Program-made: the position numbers and the translations under genes | DNA from: Candidatus Omnitrophota bacterium | GTDB taxonomy: Bacteria; Omnitrophota; Gorgyraeia; Pluralincolimonadales; Pluralincolimonadaceae | DNA length: 40,414 bases | Assembly: GCA_028715315.1 (NCBI GenBank) | Contig: JAQUSA010000001.1 | Span: 1-40,414, forward strand | Direction of reading: 5' to 3' | The notes under the pieces: model-generated | Database searches by the model: none | Told to the model about the DNA's origin: nothing | The model's input: only the letters and a program-made list of their open reading frames with translations | In this document: positions 8,268 through 17,033 of the stretch, piece by piece | Layout of the letters: every line of letters starts with the position of its first letter | How positions within the stretch are numbered: the stretch's first letter is position 1

Positions 8268-9127
8268 AAAAGGAATATATAATATTCGCCTGCATCCTTG
8301 CCGTGCTGCTGATACTGGGCATCGCCGGTAAGTCGATCATACTCGGGGCCGCGCTGGACCGGCTGAAGGGTTTTTTCCCCGGATACGAGGTGAAGGTCGG
8401 GAATGCCGAGATAAAGAGCGTCGACCTGGTCTCGTTCGGCAATATCAGTATCGCCAAAGGCGACACCAATATATACAGGGTAAAAGAGCTGGATATACGG
8501 TTCACCCCGTTCACGTTCTTTAACAGGACGATACCGAAGGTATCCATGGACAGCTGCAGCATCTACATAAAATCCCCGAAAAGCAAATTAAAGGAACTCG
8601 TGCGGTTCCCGGAAGCGAAGGCGGGCGCGTTATTCATTGTGGACTCGCTGGAGATAAACGACCTGGTGCTGGATATACGCACAGCGGACGTCGATTTCGA
8701 CGCGATCATCCGCGCGGACGCGTCCATAAAGAAGGACATATCGTACAGCGCCGTCATGAAGCTGAACAGCGTCAACCTCGGCCTCCTGGCGAAGAGCCTG
8801 GGAGCCTCTGAAAAAGTGGATATCAGCGGTTCCATGAGCGGCGAAATATCCATGAGCGGAAAGGACATGAGGATCGACGCGATAAAGGGCGAATTCGCCT
8901 CCGGCGAGCTCGGGGGCACCATAATCATAAAGGACGAGGAGTTCATTAATACGCTGGCGAAGCAGTCGAACCAGCCGGTCGAGATGATAAGGGACAGTTT
9001 CAAGCTCTATAAGTATACCAAGGGGACGCTATCGGTCTCGAAGGAAAAGGACGCCATATTGCTGCACCTTATGCTGGACGGGCCGAAGGGCAAGAGGGAT
9101 ATGACCATAGCGTTACACGGATCCTAA
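8264..9127 (+). CDS. Short YdbH-like AsmA/TamB-type membrane-anchored protein
   Basis: The GTG start at 8264 overlaps the upstream stop (GTGA). Residues ~5-28 form one membrane anchor (YIIFACILAVLLILGIAG). The rest is strand-rich and periplasmic, with repeated 'LDIRF.P' and 'MSGEISMSG' type segments like AsmA-family bridges. The C-terminal part (GEFASGELGGTIIIKDEE to DMTIALHGS) resembles the C-terminus of YdbH, which in E. coli carries phospholipids to the outer membrane together with TamB and YhdP. E. coli YdbH is about 880 residues; this one is 287. The next gene encodes YnbE and YdbL, the known partners, which makes the assignment much stronger. Confidence 0.6.
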   Translation: MKKEYIIFACILAVLLILGIAGKSIILGAALDRLKGFFPGYEVKVGNAEIKSVDLVSFGNISIAKGDTNIYRVKELDIRFTPFTFFNRTIPKVSMDSCSIYIKSPKSKLKELVRFPEAKAGALFIVDSLEINDLVLDIRTADVDFDAIIRADASIKKDISYSAVMKLNSVNLGLLAKSLGASEKVDISGSMSGEISMSGKDMRIDAIKGEFASGELGGTIIIKDEEFINTLAKQSNQPVEMIRDSFKLYKYTKGTLSVSKEKDAILLHLMLDGPKGKRDMTIALHGS

Positions 9128-9138
9128 AGGAGGACGAT

Positions 9139-9705
9139 ATGAAGAACAGGATTTTGGCGGCGACAGCGATATTTTTGGCGTTATTGGGGGTGGGTTGCGC
9201 GTCGGTGCAGGTCAAGGCGCCGAAGGACCCGATAAAGGTCGACATAACGATGCGCCTGGATGTCTACCAGCACGTCGAGAAGGACATCAATACTATCGAG
9301 GATATCGTCTCGGGCAAGAGCGCCCCGAAATCGAAGGACGGCTCGAAACTGGACCTCTTTTTCACGGATGCTTACGCCGAGGAAGCCATCCCGGCGGATG
9401 TCGAGGCGGCGGCGATAGGCCGCAGGGACAGGAAAGCCGAGCTTGTGATGCATGAACAGGAAGGCCATATAGGCGAGAACAGGATGGGCATGGTCGAGGC
9501 AAGGTCACCGAAGGCGCCAGGCCAGCTGGTCAACGCCGAGAACGCCGACAGGATGGTCATTTATAAGTCGATATCGCAGAAGAACGGCGCCGCGCTGGAG
9601 AACGTCGAGAAGCTTTACGCAAAGCGCCTGCAGGAAGACGCTCCCGCGGGGACGCCGATAGAGGTAATGGACGCGGCGGGCGGCTACAGCTGGAAGATAA
9701 AATAA
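9139..9705 (+). CDS. Lipoprotein: YnbE-like and YdbL-like (DUF1318) domains fused
   Basis: This is a 188-residue product. Residues 1-19 are a lipoprotein signal ending in LLGVGC, with Cys20 as the likely lipidated residue. Residues ~21-60 (VQVKAPKDPIKVDITMRLDV, then VEKDI) resemble YnbE, the small outer-membrane lipoprotein partner of YdbH. A linker ~62-85 follows. Residues ~88-188 (GRRDRKAELVM, GQLVNAENADRMVIYKSIS, YSWKIK) resemble YdbL/DUF1318. In E. coli these are two genes in the order ydbH-ynbE-ydbL; here the last two are one polypeptide. AAGGAGG ends 5 bases before the ATG. The order beside the YdbH-like gene supports a joint role in envelope lipid transport. Fusion is seen; function is inferred. 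Confidence 0.7.
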   Translation: MKNRILAATAIFLALLGVGCASVQVKAPKDPIKVDITMRLDVYQHVEKDINTIEDIVSGKSAPKSKDGSKLDLFFTDAYAEEAIPADVEAAAIGRRDRKAELVMHEQEGHIGENRMGMVEARSPKAPGQLVNAENADRMVIYKSISQKNGAALENVEKLYAKRLQEDAPAGTPIEVMDAAGGYSWKIK

Positions 9706-9927
9706 TTGAAGATAGCGGTAAAGGTCAAGGCCGGCTCCAGCAGGGAGAAGGTCGAAAGGATCGACGGCGCGAATTACGCGGTATGGGTCAGGGCCAAGCC
9801 GACCGACGGCAAGGCGAACGAGGCGGTCATAAAGGCCCTCTCGAAGCATTTCGATACCGCGAAATCTAACATAACGCTGGTGACGGGCCACGCCTCAAAA
9901 CAGAAGATATTCTCAATTGCTATTTAA
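9706..9927 (+). CDS. DUF167 (YggU-like) small protein
   Basis: This 73-residue protein has the DUF167 signature: VKVKAGSSREKVERID, then VWVRAKPTDGKANEAVIKALS and an ITLVTGHASKQKIF ending. The family is small, widespread and of unknown function. It begins with TTG immediately after the stop of the upstream gene, and its 3' end overlaps the HAD gene by 11 bases, so translation is probably coupled. No clear Shine-Dalgarno is seen. The start is well supported because the family normally begins at this strand. Confidence 0.8.
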   Translation: MKIAVKVKAGSSREKVERIDGANYAVWVRAKPTDGKANEAVIKALSKHFDTAKSNITLVTGHASKQKIFSIAI

Positions 9928-10576
9928 ACTCGTAATATTCGATATAGACGGCACGATAGTCGACGCCTACGGGGCGATAGAGAAGAGCATCAACTATACG
10001 CTCAAGAAGCTCGGGTATCCGAAGGCGAAGATGTCCGTCGTGAAGCGGATGATCGGCCACGGCGACAGGAACTTCGTCGATTGTTTCGTGGAAAAGAAGG
10101 ACTCGGACGAAGGCCTAAGGCTTTACCGCGAGCACCACGAGAAGGCCCTCCTCAGGCATTCAAAAGTCATACCGGGCGCGAGGCAGCTGCTGCGGGGCCT
10201 AAAGAGGAAGGGCTATAAGCTCGCGATAGCGAGCAACAGGCCGCCCCGTTACAGCATGATACTTCTCAAGCACCTCGACCTGCTCAAATATTTCGACGCT
10301 ATCGAATGCGCCAGGGACAAGAGCGAGAACAAGCCGAAGCCCTTTTTGATCCCCAGGATCCTTAAGAGGCTGAAGGTCGGCAAGGACGAGGCGCTTTATG
10401 TCGGCGACATGACCGTCGATGTGCATGCGGGGCATAACGCCGGGGTAAAGGTAGTGGCGGTCCTCGGCGGGTCCTCCTCGCACTCCGAACTGAGGAAGGC
10501 GGGCCCTTGCGGAATAACCCGCAAGATCTCCGGCCTGCTTCATGTGGCAAAAAAATGCCGAACAAGAACATACTGA
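9917..10576 (+). CDS. HAD-superfamily phosphatase (phosphoglycolate phosphatase-like)
   Basis: This 219-residue HAD hydrolase has all four motifs: Asp9 and Asp11 in FDIDGT (nucleophile and acid/base), a Ser/Asn motif in LAIASNRP, a conserved Lys in the KPKPF segment, and GDMTVD with Asp164/Asp168. A helical cap lies between motifs I and II, as in phosphoglycolate phosphatase-like members. The substrate is a small phosphate ester but cannot be named. It starts at a TTG that overlaps the DUF167 gene, and its last 22 bases overlap the start of phoB, so it may lead the phosphate-regulon genes by read-through. It is cytoplasmic. Confidence 0.8.
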   Translation: MLFKLVIFDIDGTIVDAYGAIEKSINYTLKKLGYPKAKMSVVKRMIGHGDRNFVDCFVEKKDSDEGLRLYREHHEKALLRHSKVIPGARQLLRGLKRKGYKLAIASNRPPRYSMILLKHLDLLKYFDAIECARDKSENKPKPFLIPRILKRLKVGKDEALYVGDMTVDVHAGHNAGVKVVAVLGGSSSHSELRKAGPCGITRKISGLLHVAKKCRTRTY

Positions 10577-11250
10577 TAGTCGAGGACGACAGGAACATCT
10601 CCAAGCTCATCAAGTTCAACCTTGAGAAGGAGGGCTGCGACGCTTTTGCCGTCCCGAACGGCGAGGATGCCCTCGAACACCTGGAGAGGTTTTCCGCGGA
10701 CCTCGTGATACTCGATATAATGCTCCCGAAGATGGACGGTTTCGAAGTCTGCCGCCTTATCAGGCAGGATCCCAAACTTAAAAACATCCCGATAATAATG
10801 CTTACCGCCAAGGGCGAGGAAGTCGACAGGGTCGTCGGCCTCGAGCTGGGCGCGGATGATTATATGGTAAAGCCGTTCAGCCCCCGCGAACTCGTATTAA
10901 GGGTAAAGGCTATCCTGCGGCGCGGAGGGGCGCCGGCCGCCGTAAAGGAAGTATTAAAGGCGGGGGGAATTGTCGTGGATTCAGCCGCGCATAAAGTGAC
11001 GGCGGGAAAGAAGGATATAGAGCTCACTCCCATGGAATTCAAGCTGCTTAAGGCATTAATGGAACGCAGCGGCCGCGTCCAATCACGGGAGCAGCTTCTC
11101 ACCGACGTCTGGGATATCGCCGCGGACGTTGACACCCGGACTATCGACACCCATATCAAAAGGCTGCGCGAGAAGCTGGGAAAGCCCGGCGACGCGATAA
11201 GTACGGTCAGGGGGCTCGGCTATAAGTTCAGGGAAGACGATGAGGATTAA
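10555..11250 (+). CDS. phoB: OmpR/PhoB-family response regulator
   Basis: The product has 231 residues. The receiver domain (1-~120) has the acidic pocket Asp11/Asp12, phosphoacceptor Asp54 (LVILDIMLP), Thr84 and Lys106 (VKPFSP). A winged-helix domain (~130-230) ends in LREKLGKPGDAISTVRGLGY. Next to a PhoR-type kinase and pst genes this is very likely PhoB, activator of phosphate-starvation genes. I chose the ATG at 10555 because the receiver begins a few residues later; upstream in-frame codons belong to the overlap with the HAD gene. No strong Shine-Dalgarno is seen, so coupling is likely. Its end overlaps the kinase gene by 11 bases. Confidence 0.9.
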   Translation: MPNKNILIVEDDRNISKLIKFNLEKEGCDAFAVPNGEDALEHLERFSADLVILDIMLPKMDGFEVCRLIRQDPKLKNIPIIMLTAKGEEVDRVVGLELGADDYMVKPFSPRELVLRVKAILRRGGAPAAVKEVLKAGGIVVDSAAHKVTAGKKDIELTPMEFKLLKALMERSGRVQSREQLLTDVWDIAADVDTRTIDTHIKRLREKLGKPGDAISTVRGLGYKFREDDED

Positions 11251-13012
11251 ACTCCACTGGAAGCTGACGATAATATTCTGCCTTTTCGGGGCGGTATCGC
11301 TCGCGGCATCCTATATGTACCTGAACCCCGGGCTCAAAGCATTCATGGAGAGGGATATCGAGGATAACCTCAGGAGAGAGCTTATCTTGAGCCGTGAGCT
11401 CCTGGAGCCGGGGCCCGGAGGCAAGCTCGACCTCAGGGATGCCGACGGCCTCGCGGACAGGATGGGTTCCTCATCCGGGCTGAGGGTAACGATAATCGCC
11501 CTGGACGGTACGGTCCTCGGGGATTCCGATATCGAAAGCGGGGACCTCCCCGGGATCGAGAACCATCTCGACAGGCCGGAGGTACGGCAGGCGCTGAAGG
11601 CGGGTTTCGGCCACAGCCGGAGGTTCAGCTATACCCTGAAGAAATACATGATGTACAGCGCTGTGGTCATCGGCAAGAAGGCCCCCGCCGCCATATTGCG
11701 CTTTACAATGCCGGTCTCTTCCATAGTAGAATTTGAAGCGAAGATGCAGAAGATACTTATAGCGGCGCTGGCCGTTGTTTTCCTGATCTCACTCGTGCTC
11801 AGCATCGCCGTCTCATCGGCCGTGACGCGGCCGATATCGCAGATATCCTCTACGGCGAGGGCGATCGCGGCGGGCAACCTTTCCGCAAGGGCGCTGGTAT
11901 CTTCCGGTGATGAGATAGGGGACCTTGCCAGGACCCTGAATTACATGACCGGCGAGATAAAGGGCAAGATGGACAGGATAGCTTCCGGTGAGGCGAAGCT
12001 CGAGGCAGTCCTCTCCAGCATGGCCGAAGGCGTCATAGTGACCGACGAGAAAGGGACTATATTGATAGCGAACCCGTCGGCGAGGAAGATGTTTTTCATA
12101 GATACCGAGCCCGAAGGCAGGACGCCCCCGGAGGTCATACGCAATTCATCGGCGCAGGAGGTCTTTGACAGGATACTCCGGAAGGGCCAGAGGGCGGCCG
12201 TGGAAGAGATACAGCTCAACAAGCCCGAGGAGAGGTCCGTGAGGGTCAGCGCTGTTGCCGTGATGAAGGAAGGGGTGTTGGCGGGCGCGCTGCTCGTCTT
12301 TCATGATATTACCGAACTCCGGCGCCTCGAAAGGGTAAGGCAGGATTTTGTCGCGAACGTATCGCATGAACTTCGCACACCGTTATCGAGCATAAAGGGA
12401 TATTCCGAAACGCTCATGGAAGGCGGCGTAAGGGACCCGAAGCAGCAGAAGGAGTTCCTCGATATAATATACCGCGAGAGCGGCCGTCTCGCGAAACTGA
12501 TCGACGACCTGCTCGACCTGTCGAGGATAGAATCGGGCAAGATGGCGATGGTATTCATGCCTATAGATCTCCTGCCGGCCGTTAAACGCGCCTGCGCGAT
12601 ACTCGAAAAGCAGGCGGCCTCAAAATCGCTTAAGATAAACCTTGATATCCCCGCCGGCCTGCCGCGCATCCAGGCCGACGAAGGCAGCCTTTCGCAGGTC
12701 ATGCTTAACCTGCTGGATAATGCGGTCAAATATACGCCCGAGAACGGGAATATATCGATATCGGCCGTTCCTGACGGGAATTTTATCCGTATCGACGTCT
12801 CGGATACGGGCGCCGGCATCCCCGAAGCGGATATCCCTAAGATATTCGAGAGATTTTACAGGGTCGATAAGGCCCGCTCGCGCGAGATGGGCGGCACGGG
12901 CCTCGGCCTCTCGATAGTCAAACATATAGTCCAGGCCCACGGCGGACAAGTGTCGGTGAGATCCGTAACGGGCCGCGGCTCAACATTCAGCTTTACCATT
13001 CCCAAAGCGTAA
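11240..13012 (+). CDS. phoR: PhoR-type sensor histidine kinase
   Basis: A 590-residue membrane kinase. TM1 is at ~9-29 and a periplasmic segment at ~30-168; TM2 follows at ~171-192, then HAMP at ~193-246 and PAS at ~252-355. In HisKA, His376 (VANVSHELRTP) is the phosphorylated residue. The HATPase domain shows the N box (LLDNAVKYTPENG), DTGAGIP and GGTGLGLSIVK. The kinase phosphorylates PhoB when phosphate is scarce and, in known systems, is held off by PstSCAB-PhoU when phosphate is plentiful. Unlike E. coli PhoR it has a large extracytoplasmic domain, as in Bacillus PhoR. It overlaps phoB. A Pho box follows its stop codon. Confidence 0.9.
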   Translation: MRIKLHWKLTIIFCLFGAVSLAASYMYLNPGLKAFMERDIEDNLRRELILSRELLEPGPGGKLDLRDADGLADRMGSSSGLRVTIIALDGTVLGDSDIESGDLPGIENHLDRPEVRQALKAGFGHSRRFSYTLKKYMMYSAVVIGKKAPAAILRFTMPVSSIVEFEAKMQKILIAALAVVFLISLVLSIAVSSAVTRPISQISSTARAIAAGNLSARALVSSGDEIGDLARTLNYMTGEIKGKMDRIASGEAKLEAVLSSMAEGVIVTDEKGTILIANPSARKMFFIDTEPEGRTPPEVIRNSSAQEVFDRILRKGQRAAVEEIQLNKPEERSVRVSAVAVMKEGVLAGALLVFHDITELRRLERVRQDFVANVSHELRTPLSSIKGYSETLMEGGVRDPKQQKEFLDIIYRESGRLAKLIDDLLDLSRIESGKMAMVFMPIDLLPAVKRACAILEKQAASKSLKINLDIPAGLPRIQADEGSLSQVMLNLLDNAVKYTPENGNISISAVPDGNFIRIDVSDTGAGIPEADIPKIFERFYRVDKARSREMGGTGLGLSIVKHIVQAHGGQVSVRSVTGRGSTFSFTIPKA

Positions 13013-13027
13013 AAACCACGGTTTAGC

Positions 13028-13059
13028 CCTTCACTTTTGTTCACCAAATGTTCACAATT
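13028..13059 (+). promoter_or_regulatory. Pho box (PhoB operator) upstream of the porin-pst operon
   Basis: Two 7-base direct repeats, TGTTCAC at 13038-13044 and TGTTCAC at 13049-13055, are separated by CAAA and followed by AATT. This 11-base period is the architecture of PhoB boxes (7-base repeat plus 4-base A/T-rich spacer). A third partial copy, CCTTCAC, lies at 13028-13034. The site stands alone in the 111-base gap between the kinase and the porin. A -10 could be TATATA at 13086-13091, but its spacing to the box is longer than in E. coli, so I do not assign it firmly. Confidence 0.75.
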
Positions 13060-13123
13060 CCTCCCTTTTTCCGCCACATTCAAAATATATACTTCTCCTG
13101 AAAACAAAAAAAGGAGGAGATGC

Positions 13124-14452
13124 ATGGTGAAGCGGGTACTGGCCTGTGTAATACTGGCGGCGGGTATGATCGGTTCTTGTGCTGACGGGTTTGCCGGCGA
13201 AGTCGATATCCTCGTCCAGAAACTCGTGGACAAGGGGATACTCACACCGGGAGACGCGCAGCAGATATTGACCGAGACGAAAGAGGAAGCGAAAAAGGAG
13301 CTCGCGAAGGGCGAAGCGGGGACAGCGCCTAAATGGGTGCAGGACATCAAGCTTAAGGGAGATTTCAGGTTAAGGTACCAGCACGACAGGGCCAAGCAGG
13401 CGGCCTCGACGGACAGCCAGCGCGACAGGGCGAGGATAAGGCTCAGGGTCGGCGCTGAGACCCGCCTCATAGACGAATTTAAGGTAGGCTTCGGTATCGC
13501 GACGGGCACGACGAGCGACCCTCGTTCCACGAACATGACCCTCGGGGATTCGTTCTCGTTCAAGGACATAATCCTGGATTACGCGTACGGCCAGTATGAA
13601 CCCGACCTGTCGAAATATATGCAGCCGCTATCGCTCTCGTTAATAGGCGGCAAATTCCCGAACCCGATATGGGAGCCGGTAGACATGCTCTGGGATACGG
13701 ATATAAGGCCCGAGGGCGTGATGGCCAACCTCGGTTACAAGGTTGACAATAACCTCGACTTCTTCATGAACAACGGATTCTTTGTCCTGGACGAAAGCTC
13801 TTCGGACAAAGGCGACCCGATAATGTTCGTGGTCCAGCCGGGCGTGAACTGGAAGATAACCGATAACATCGAGTTCAAGGGAGCGGTAGACAACTACTTC
13901 TTCAACGGTGTAAAGGACCATGCCGCGCTCGATTATTCGGCGGGCACGAACACGGTAGCGAGGCTGCCCGACCAGAACAGCCGGACAGGCGCAGCCGTCT
14001 ACTGGTACAACTATAACTCGATAGCCCCGAAGATGGAGATCGGGTTCATAGACCCGTTCAAGTTCGCGGGATTCGATACCGGGATACCCTACCTGTCGTT
14101 CTTCGGCGAATACGTGAATAACTGGGACCGCGGCTCGCAGGACAACGGATGGGCCCTCGGAAGCAGGATAGGCCACAAAAAGGTCGGCGATAAGGGGCAG
14201 TGGCAGCTGGCCTATAACTACAGGTTCCTCGAGAGGGACGCGTGGCTCGATATATTCCCGGATTCCGATTTCTACAGCGGGAAGACCAACGCTAAAGGCG
14301 ATAACGTGATATTCCAGTACGGGTTAACAAAGAACTCCCTCATCAACCTCGAATACTATAATACGAGAGGCATGACCAGGCTCACAAAGAACCCGGAGTC
14401 ATCGCGCCTGCCGGCGCAGGTCATCCAGGCCGACTGGATAGTGAAATTCTAA
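13124..14452 (+). CDS. Putative outer-membrane porin of the phosphate regulon
   Basis: A 442-residue product. Residues ~1-24 form a signal peptide (VLACVILAAGMIGSCADGFA). A short helical part at ~25-62 may form a coiled coil (VDILVQKLVDKGILTPGDAQ). The rest is an amphipathic beta-strand pattern rich in Gly, Asn, Tyr and Trp, ending in a terminal Phe (ADWIVKF), the mark of outer-membrane barrels. It resembles the putative porin family. Its place behind a Pho box and directly before pstS suggests a phosphate or polyphosphate uptake channel, by analogy with PhoE and OprP. The ATG at 13124 has AAGGAGG 6 bases upstream; the longer upstream frame is non-coding. Confidence 0.75.
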   Translation: MVKRVLACVILAAGMIGSCADGFAGEVDILVQKLVDKGILTPGDAQQILTETKEEAKKELAKGEAGTAPKWVQDIKLKGDFRLRYQHDRAKQAASTDSQRDRARIRLRVGAETRLIDEFKVGFGIATGTTSDPRSTNMTLGDSFSFKDIILDYAYGQYEPDLSKYMQPLSLSLIGGKFPNPIWEPVDMLWDTDIRPEGVMANLGYKVDNNLDFFMNNGFFVLDESSSDKGDPIMFVVQPGVNWKITDNIEFKGAVDNYFFNGVKDHAALDYSAGTNTVARLPDQNSRTGAAVYWYNYNSIAPKMEIGFIDPFKFAGFDTGIPYLSFFGEYVNNWDRGSQDNGWALGSRIGHKKVGDKGQWQLAYNYRFLERDAWLDIFPDSDFYSGKTNAKGDNVIFQYGLTKNSLINLEYYNTRGMTRLTKNPESSRLPAQVIQADWIVKF

Positions 14453-14471
14453 AAGAAAGGGGACATATAAC

Positions 14472-15296
14472 ATGAAAAAACTCAGGCTTTTGCGGGCGGC
14501 GGTATCTGCCGCTGCCTGTCTGCTGGTCGCCGCGGGAACGGTATCCGCGGCGGAAAAAGTGGTCCTGGAAGGGTCCACAACGGTCCTGCCGATAGCGCAG
14601 AAGACCGCCGAGGTATTCATGGATAAGAACAGCGATATCGATATCTCCGTAAGGGGAGGAGGCTCGGGAGTCGGGATCGCGTCGCTTCTCGACGGCTCCT
14701 GCGACATCGCCGACTCTTCGCGGGCAATGAAAGATACCGAATACGAGAAGGCGGCCGCGAAGAAGAAGGACCCGAAGCCGTGCGTGGTCGCGATGGACGG
14801 CATAGCGATAGTGGTCAATAATTCAAACAATATCGCCGCATTGACCAAAAAGCAGGTCAAGGACATATATACGGGAGCGATATCCGACTGGTCCGCGGTC
14901 GGAGGCCCCGCCGGAAAGATAGTGGTAGTATCGCGCGACAGTTCGAGCGGCACGTATGAGGCCTTCGGCGAGCTGGTCCTTAAGGGCGCGAAGGTCAGGC
15001 CTGACGCGCTTATGCAGGCCTCGAACCAGGCGATAGCTTCGATAGTCGCCAAGACGCCGAGCGGGATAGGTTACGTCGGGCTCGGTTATATAACGGATTC
15101 CGTCAAGGCCCTCGAAATAGACGGCGTAATGCCGGACAAAGGGACCGTGCTTTCCGGAAAATATCCGGTGTCGAGGCCGCTCTTCATGTATACGAACGGC
15201 AGCCCTAAAGGCGCCGTGAAGAAATACATCGATTTTGTGACGGGCCCCGAAGGGCAGAGGATAGTCGATGAAGAAGGTTTTGTGGCGTTAAAATAA
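14472..15296 (+). CDS. pstS: Phosphate-binding protein PstS
   Basis: A 274-residue periplasmic binding protein. Residues 1-~26 are a signal peptide ending ...GTVSAAE. GSTTVLPIAQ, RGGGSGVGI and SRDSSSGTYEAF are the phosphate-binding loops of PstS. It delivers phosphate to the PstCAB transporter. The start has AAAGGGG about 11 bases upstream. It lies 19 bases after the porin and 4 bases before pstC, clearly one operon under the Pho box at 13028-13059. Confidence 0.93.
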   Translation: MKKLRLLRAAVSAAACLLVAAGTVSAAEKVVLEGSTTVLPIAQKTAEVFMDKNSDIDISVRGGGSGVGIASLLDGSCDIADSSRAMKDTEYEKAAAKKKDPKPCVVAMDGIAIVVNNSNNIAALTKKQVKDIYTGAISDWSAVGGPAGKIVVVSRDSSSGTYEAFGELVLKGAKVRPDALMQASNQAIASIVAKTPSGIGYVGLGYITDSVKALEIDGVMPDKGTVLSGKYPVSRPLFMYTNGSPKGAVKKYIDFVTGPEGQRIVDEEGFVALK

Positions 15297-15300
15297 GACT

Positions 15301-16185
15301 ATGGCGCGGATAAAAGAGAAGGCCTACGAGTGGGTATTCACTGCGCTGGCCTTCTCGTCGCTCATTTTTCTGGTCGGGATAGTCATAGTCCTCTTCAAGG
15401 AGGGCTTCCCGATATTCAAGGCCGTCAAGGCCGGTGATTTCCTGTTTGGCCGGTTCTGGTATCCGACTTATGAGCCGCCGGAATTCGGGATATTTCCCCT
15501 GATACTCGCAAGCTTCTGGGTGACATTGGGCGCGTTGTTGGTATGTGTCCCGCTGGGCGTCGGCAGCGCGCTATACCTGAACGAGATGGCAAGTTTCAGG
15601 CAGAGGTCCGTGCTTAAGCCGATGGTCGAGATACTCGCGAGCATCCCGTCGGTCGTCTACGGGTTCTTCGGTATGATGATAGTCGCGCCGGTACTTCAGG
15701 ACCTGCTGCATATACCGACGGGCCTATGCGCGTTCTCCGCGAGCCTTGTGCTCGGGATAATGGCGACGCCTACCGTATGCAGTATTGCCGAGGACGCGCT
15801 TAGCTATGTGCCGAAAAGTTTCAGGGAAGCCTCTTTTGCCGTAGGCGCTAACAGGTGGCAGACCCTTACGAAAGTGGTGATACCTGCGGCGGGATCGGGG
15901 ATATCAACGGCCATAATACTCGGAATGAGCAGGGCGGTCGGCGAGACTATGACGGTGCTGATGGTGGCCGGAGGGTCTGCGGTCATACCGAAGAGCATCT
16001 TTGACCCGGTAAGGCCGATGACATCCGCTATAGCCGCCGAGATGGGGGAAGCGCCGATGGGCAGCATGCATTACCACTCGCTCTTCGCGATAGCGCTTAT
16101 ACTGTTCCTCATAACATTCGCCTTCAACATCGCAGCCGAGATCATAAGCCGCAGGTTCAGGATAAAACTGGGGCATAGCGGATGA
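15301..16185 (+). CDS. pstC: Phosphate ABC transporter permease PstC
   Basis: A 294-residue inner-membrane permease with about six transmembrane segments, the first at ~14-36 (FTALAFSSLIFLVGIVIVLF). The segment SFREASFAVGANRWQTLTKV is the EAA loop that contacts the ATPase. IPSVVYGFFG is typical of PstC. It pairs with PstA as the transmembrane channel. Its stop overlaps the pstA start (ATGA). Confidence 0.93.
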   Translation: MARIKEKAYEWVFTALAFSSLIFLVGIVIVLFKEGFPIFKAVKAGDFLFGRFWYPTYEPPEFGIFPLILASFWVTLGALLVCVPLGVGSALYLNEMASFRQRSVLKPMVEILASIPSVVYGFFGMMIVAPVLQDLLHIPTGLCAFSASLVLGIMATPTVCSIAEDALSYVPKSFREASFAVGANRWQTLTKVVIPAAGSGISTAIILGMSRAVGETMTVLMVAGGSAVIPKSIFDPVRPMTSAIAAEMGEAPMGSMHYHSLFAIALILFLITFAFNIAAEIISRRFRIKLGHSG

Positions 16186-17033
16186 GAACGAAAGATATAT
16201 CGCAGAAGATAGGGTTCGCGGCGCTCTTCATGTGCATGCTCGTGACCCTTTTCTTCCTCGGGGCGATAATATATTTTATCGCGGCGAGGGGCATAAAGGT
16301 AATATCCTGGGAGTTCCTGACACAGGTGCCGAAGGCCGGGATGACGCAGGGAGGGGTGGCCCCGGCCATAGTGGGGACACTATATATAACTCTAGGTGCG
16401 ATAGCCGTATCATTGCCTCTCGGGCTGGCATGCGCGATATACCTTTGCGAGTATTCCCCCAAGGGGATATTTGTGAACATAATACGGATGAGCATAAACA
16501 ACCTTGCCGGCGTGCCGTCCGTCGTCTTCGGGTTGTTCGGGCTGGCGGTATTCGTGAAATTTTTCAAGTTCGGCGTTTCGATCCTTTCCGGGAGCCTCAC
16601 ATTGGGGATACTCGCGCTTCCGGTCGTGATATCCGCTACACAGGAGGCCCTGACGGCTGTGCCGCTATCGCTCAGGGAGGCATCGCTGGCGCTCGGCGCT
16701 ACGAAGTGGGAGACGATAAAGAAGATAGTTCTGCCGACCGCGCTGCCGGGGATACTGACAGGCATAATATTGAGCATAGGAAGGGTCGCCGGAGAGACTG
16801 CGCCGATATTGTTTACGGCCGCGACCTTTTATACGAGAAGATACCCGGATTCGGTCTTTTCCGAGGTCATGGCGCTGCCGTACCATATCTACGCGCTGAT
16901 GACCGAAGGCGCGCATCCCAAGGAACAGACCGCGATCGCGTACGGCTGCGCGCTGATACTGCTCGTGCTGGTGCTTGCGATCTCGGGAGCCGCGATATTT
17001 ATACGACAAAGGCAAAGGATACGGAATGCATAA
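16182..17033 (+). CDS. pstA: Phosphate ABC transporter permease PstA
   Basis: A 283-residue permease with about six transmembrane segments. AGVPSVVFGLFGLAV and the EAA loop SLREASLALGATKWETIKKI match PstA. It starts inside the pstC stop (ATGA) and ends 8 bases inside pstB, so translation is tightly coupled. A longer alternative frame over this stretch (16232-17041) is an arginine-rich shadow and is not a gene. Confidence 0.93.
   Translation: MRTKDISQKIGFAALFMCMLVTLFFLGAIIYFIAARGIKVISWEFLTQVPKAGMTQGGVAPAIVGTLYITLGAIAVSLPLGLACAIYLCEYSPKGIFVNIIRMSINNLAGVPSVVFGLFGLAVFVKFFKFGVSILSGSLTLGILALPVVISATQEALTAVPLSLREASLALGATKWETIKKIVLPTALPGILTGIILSIGRVAGETAPILFTAATFYTRRYPDSVFSEVMALPYHIYALMTEGAHPKEQTAIAYGCALILLVLVLAISGAAIFIRQRQRIRNA

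Noticed and set aside
13037..13123. Longer N-terminus for the porin starting at 13037
   Set aside because: It would translate the Pho box and leader, and would place a charged stretch before the signal peptide; ATG 13124 has a strong Shine-Dalgarno and a proper signal peptide.
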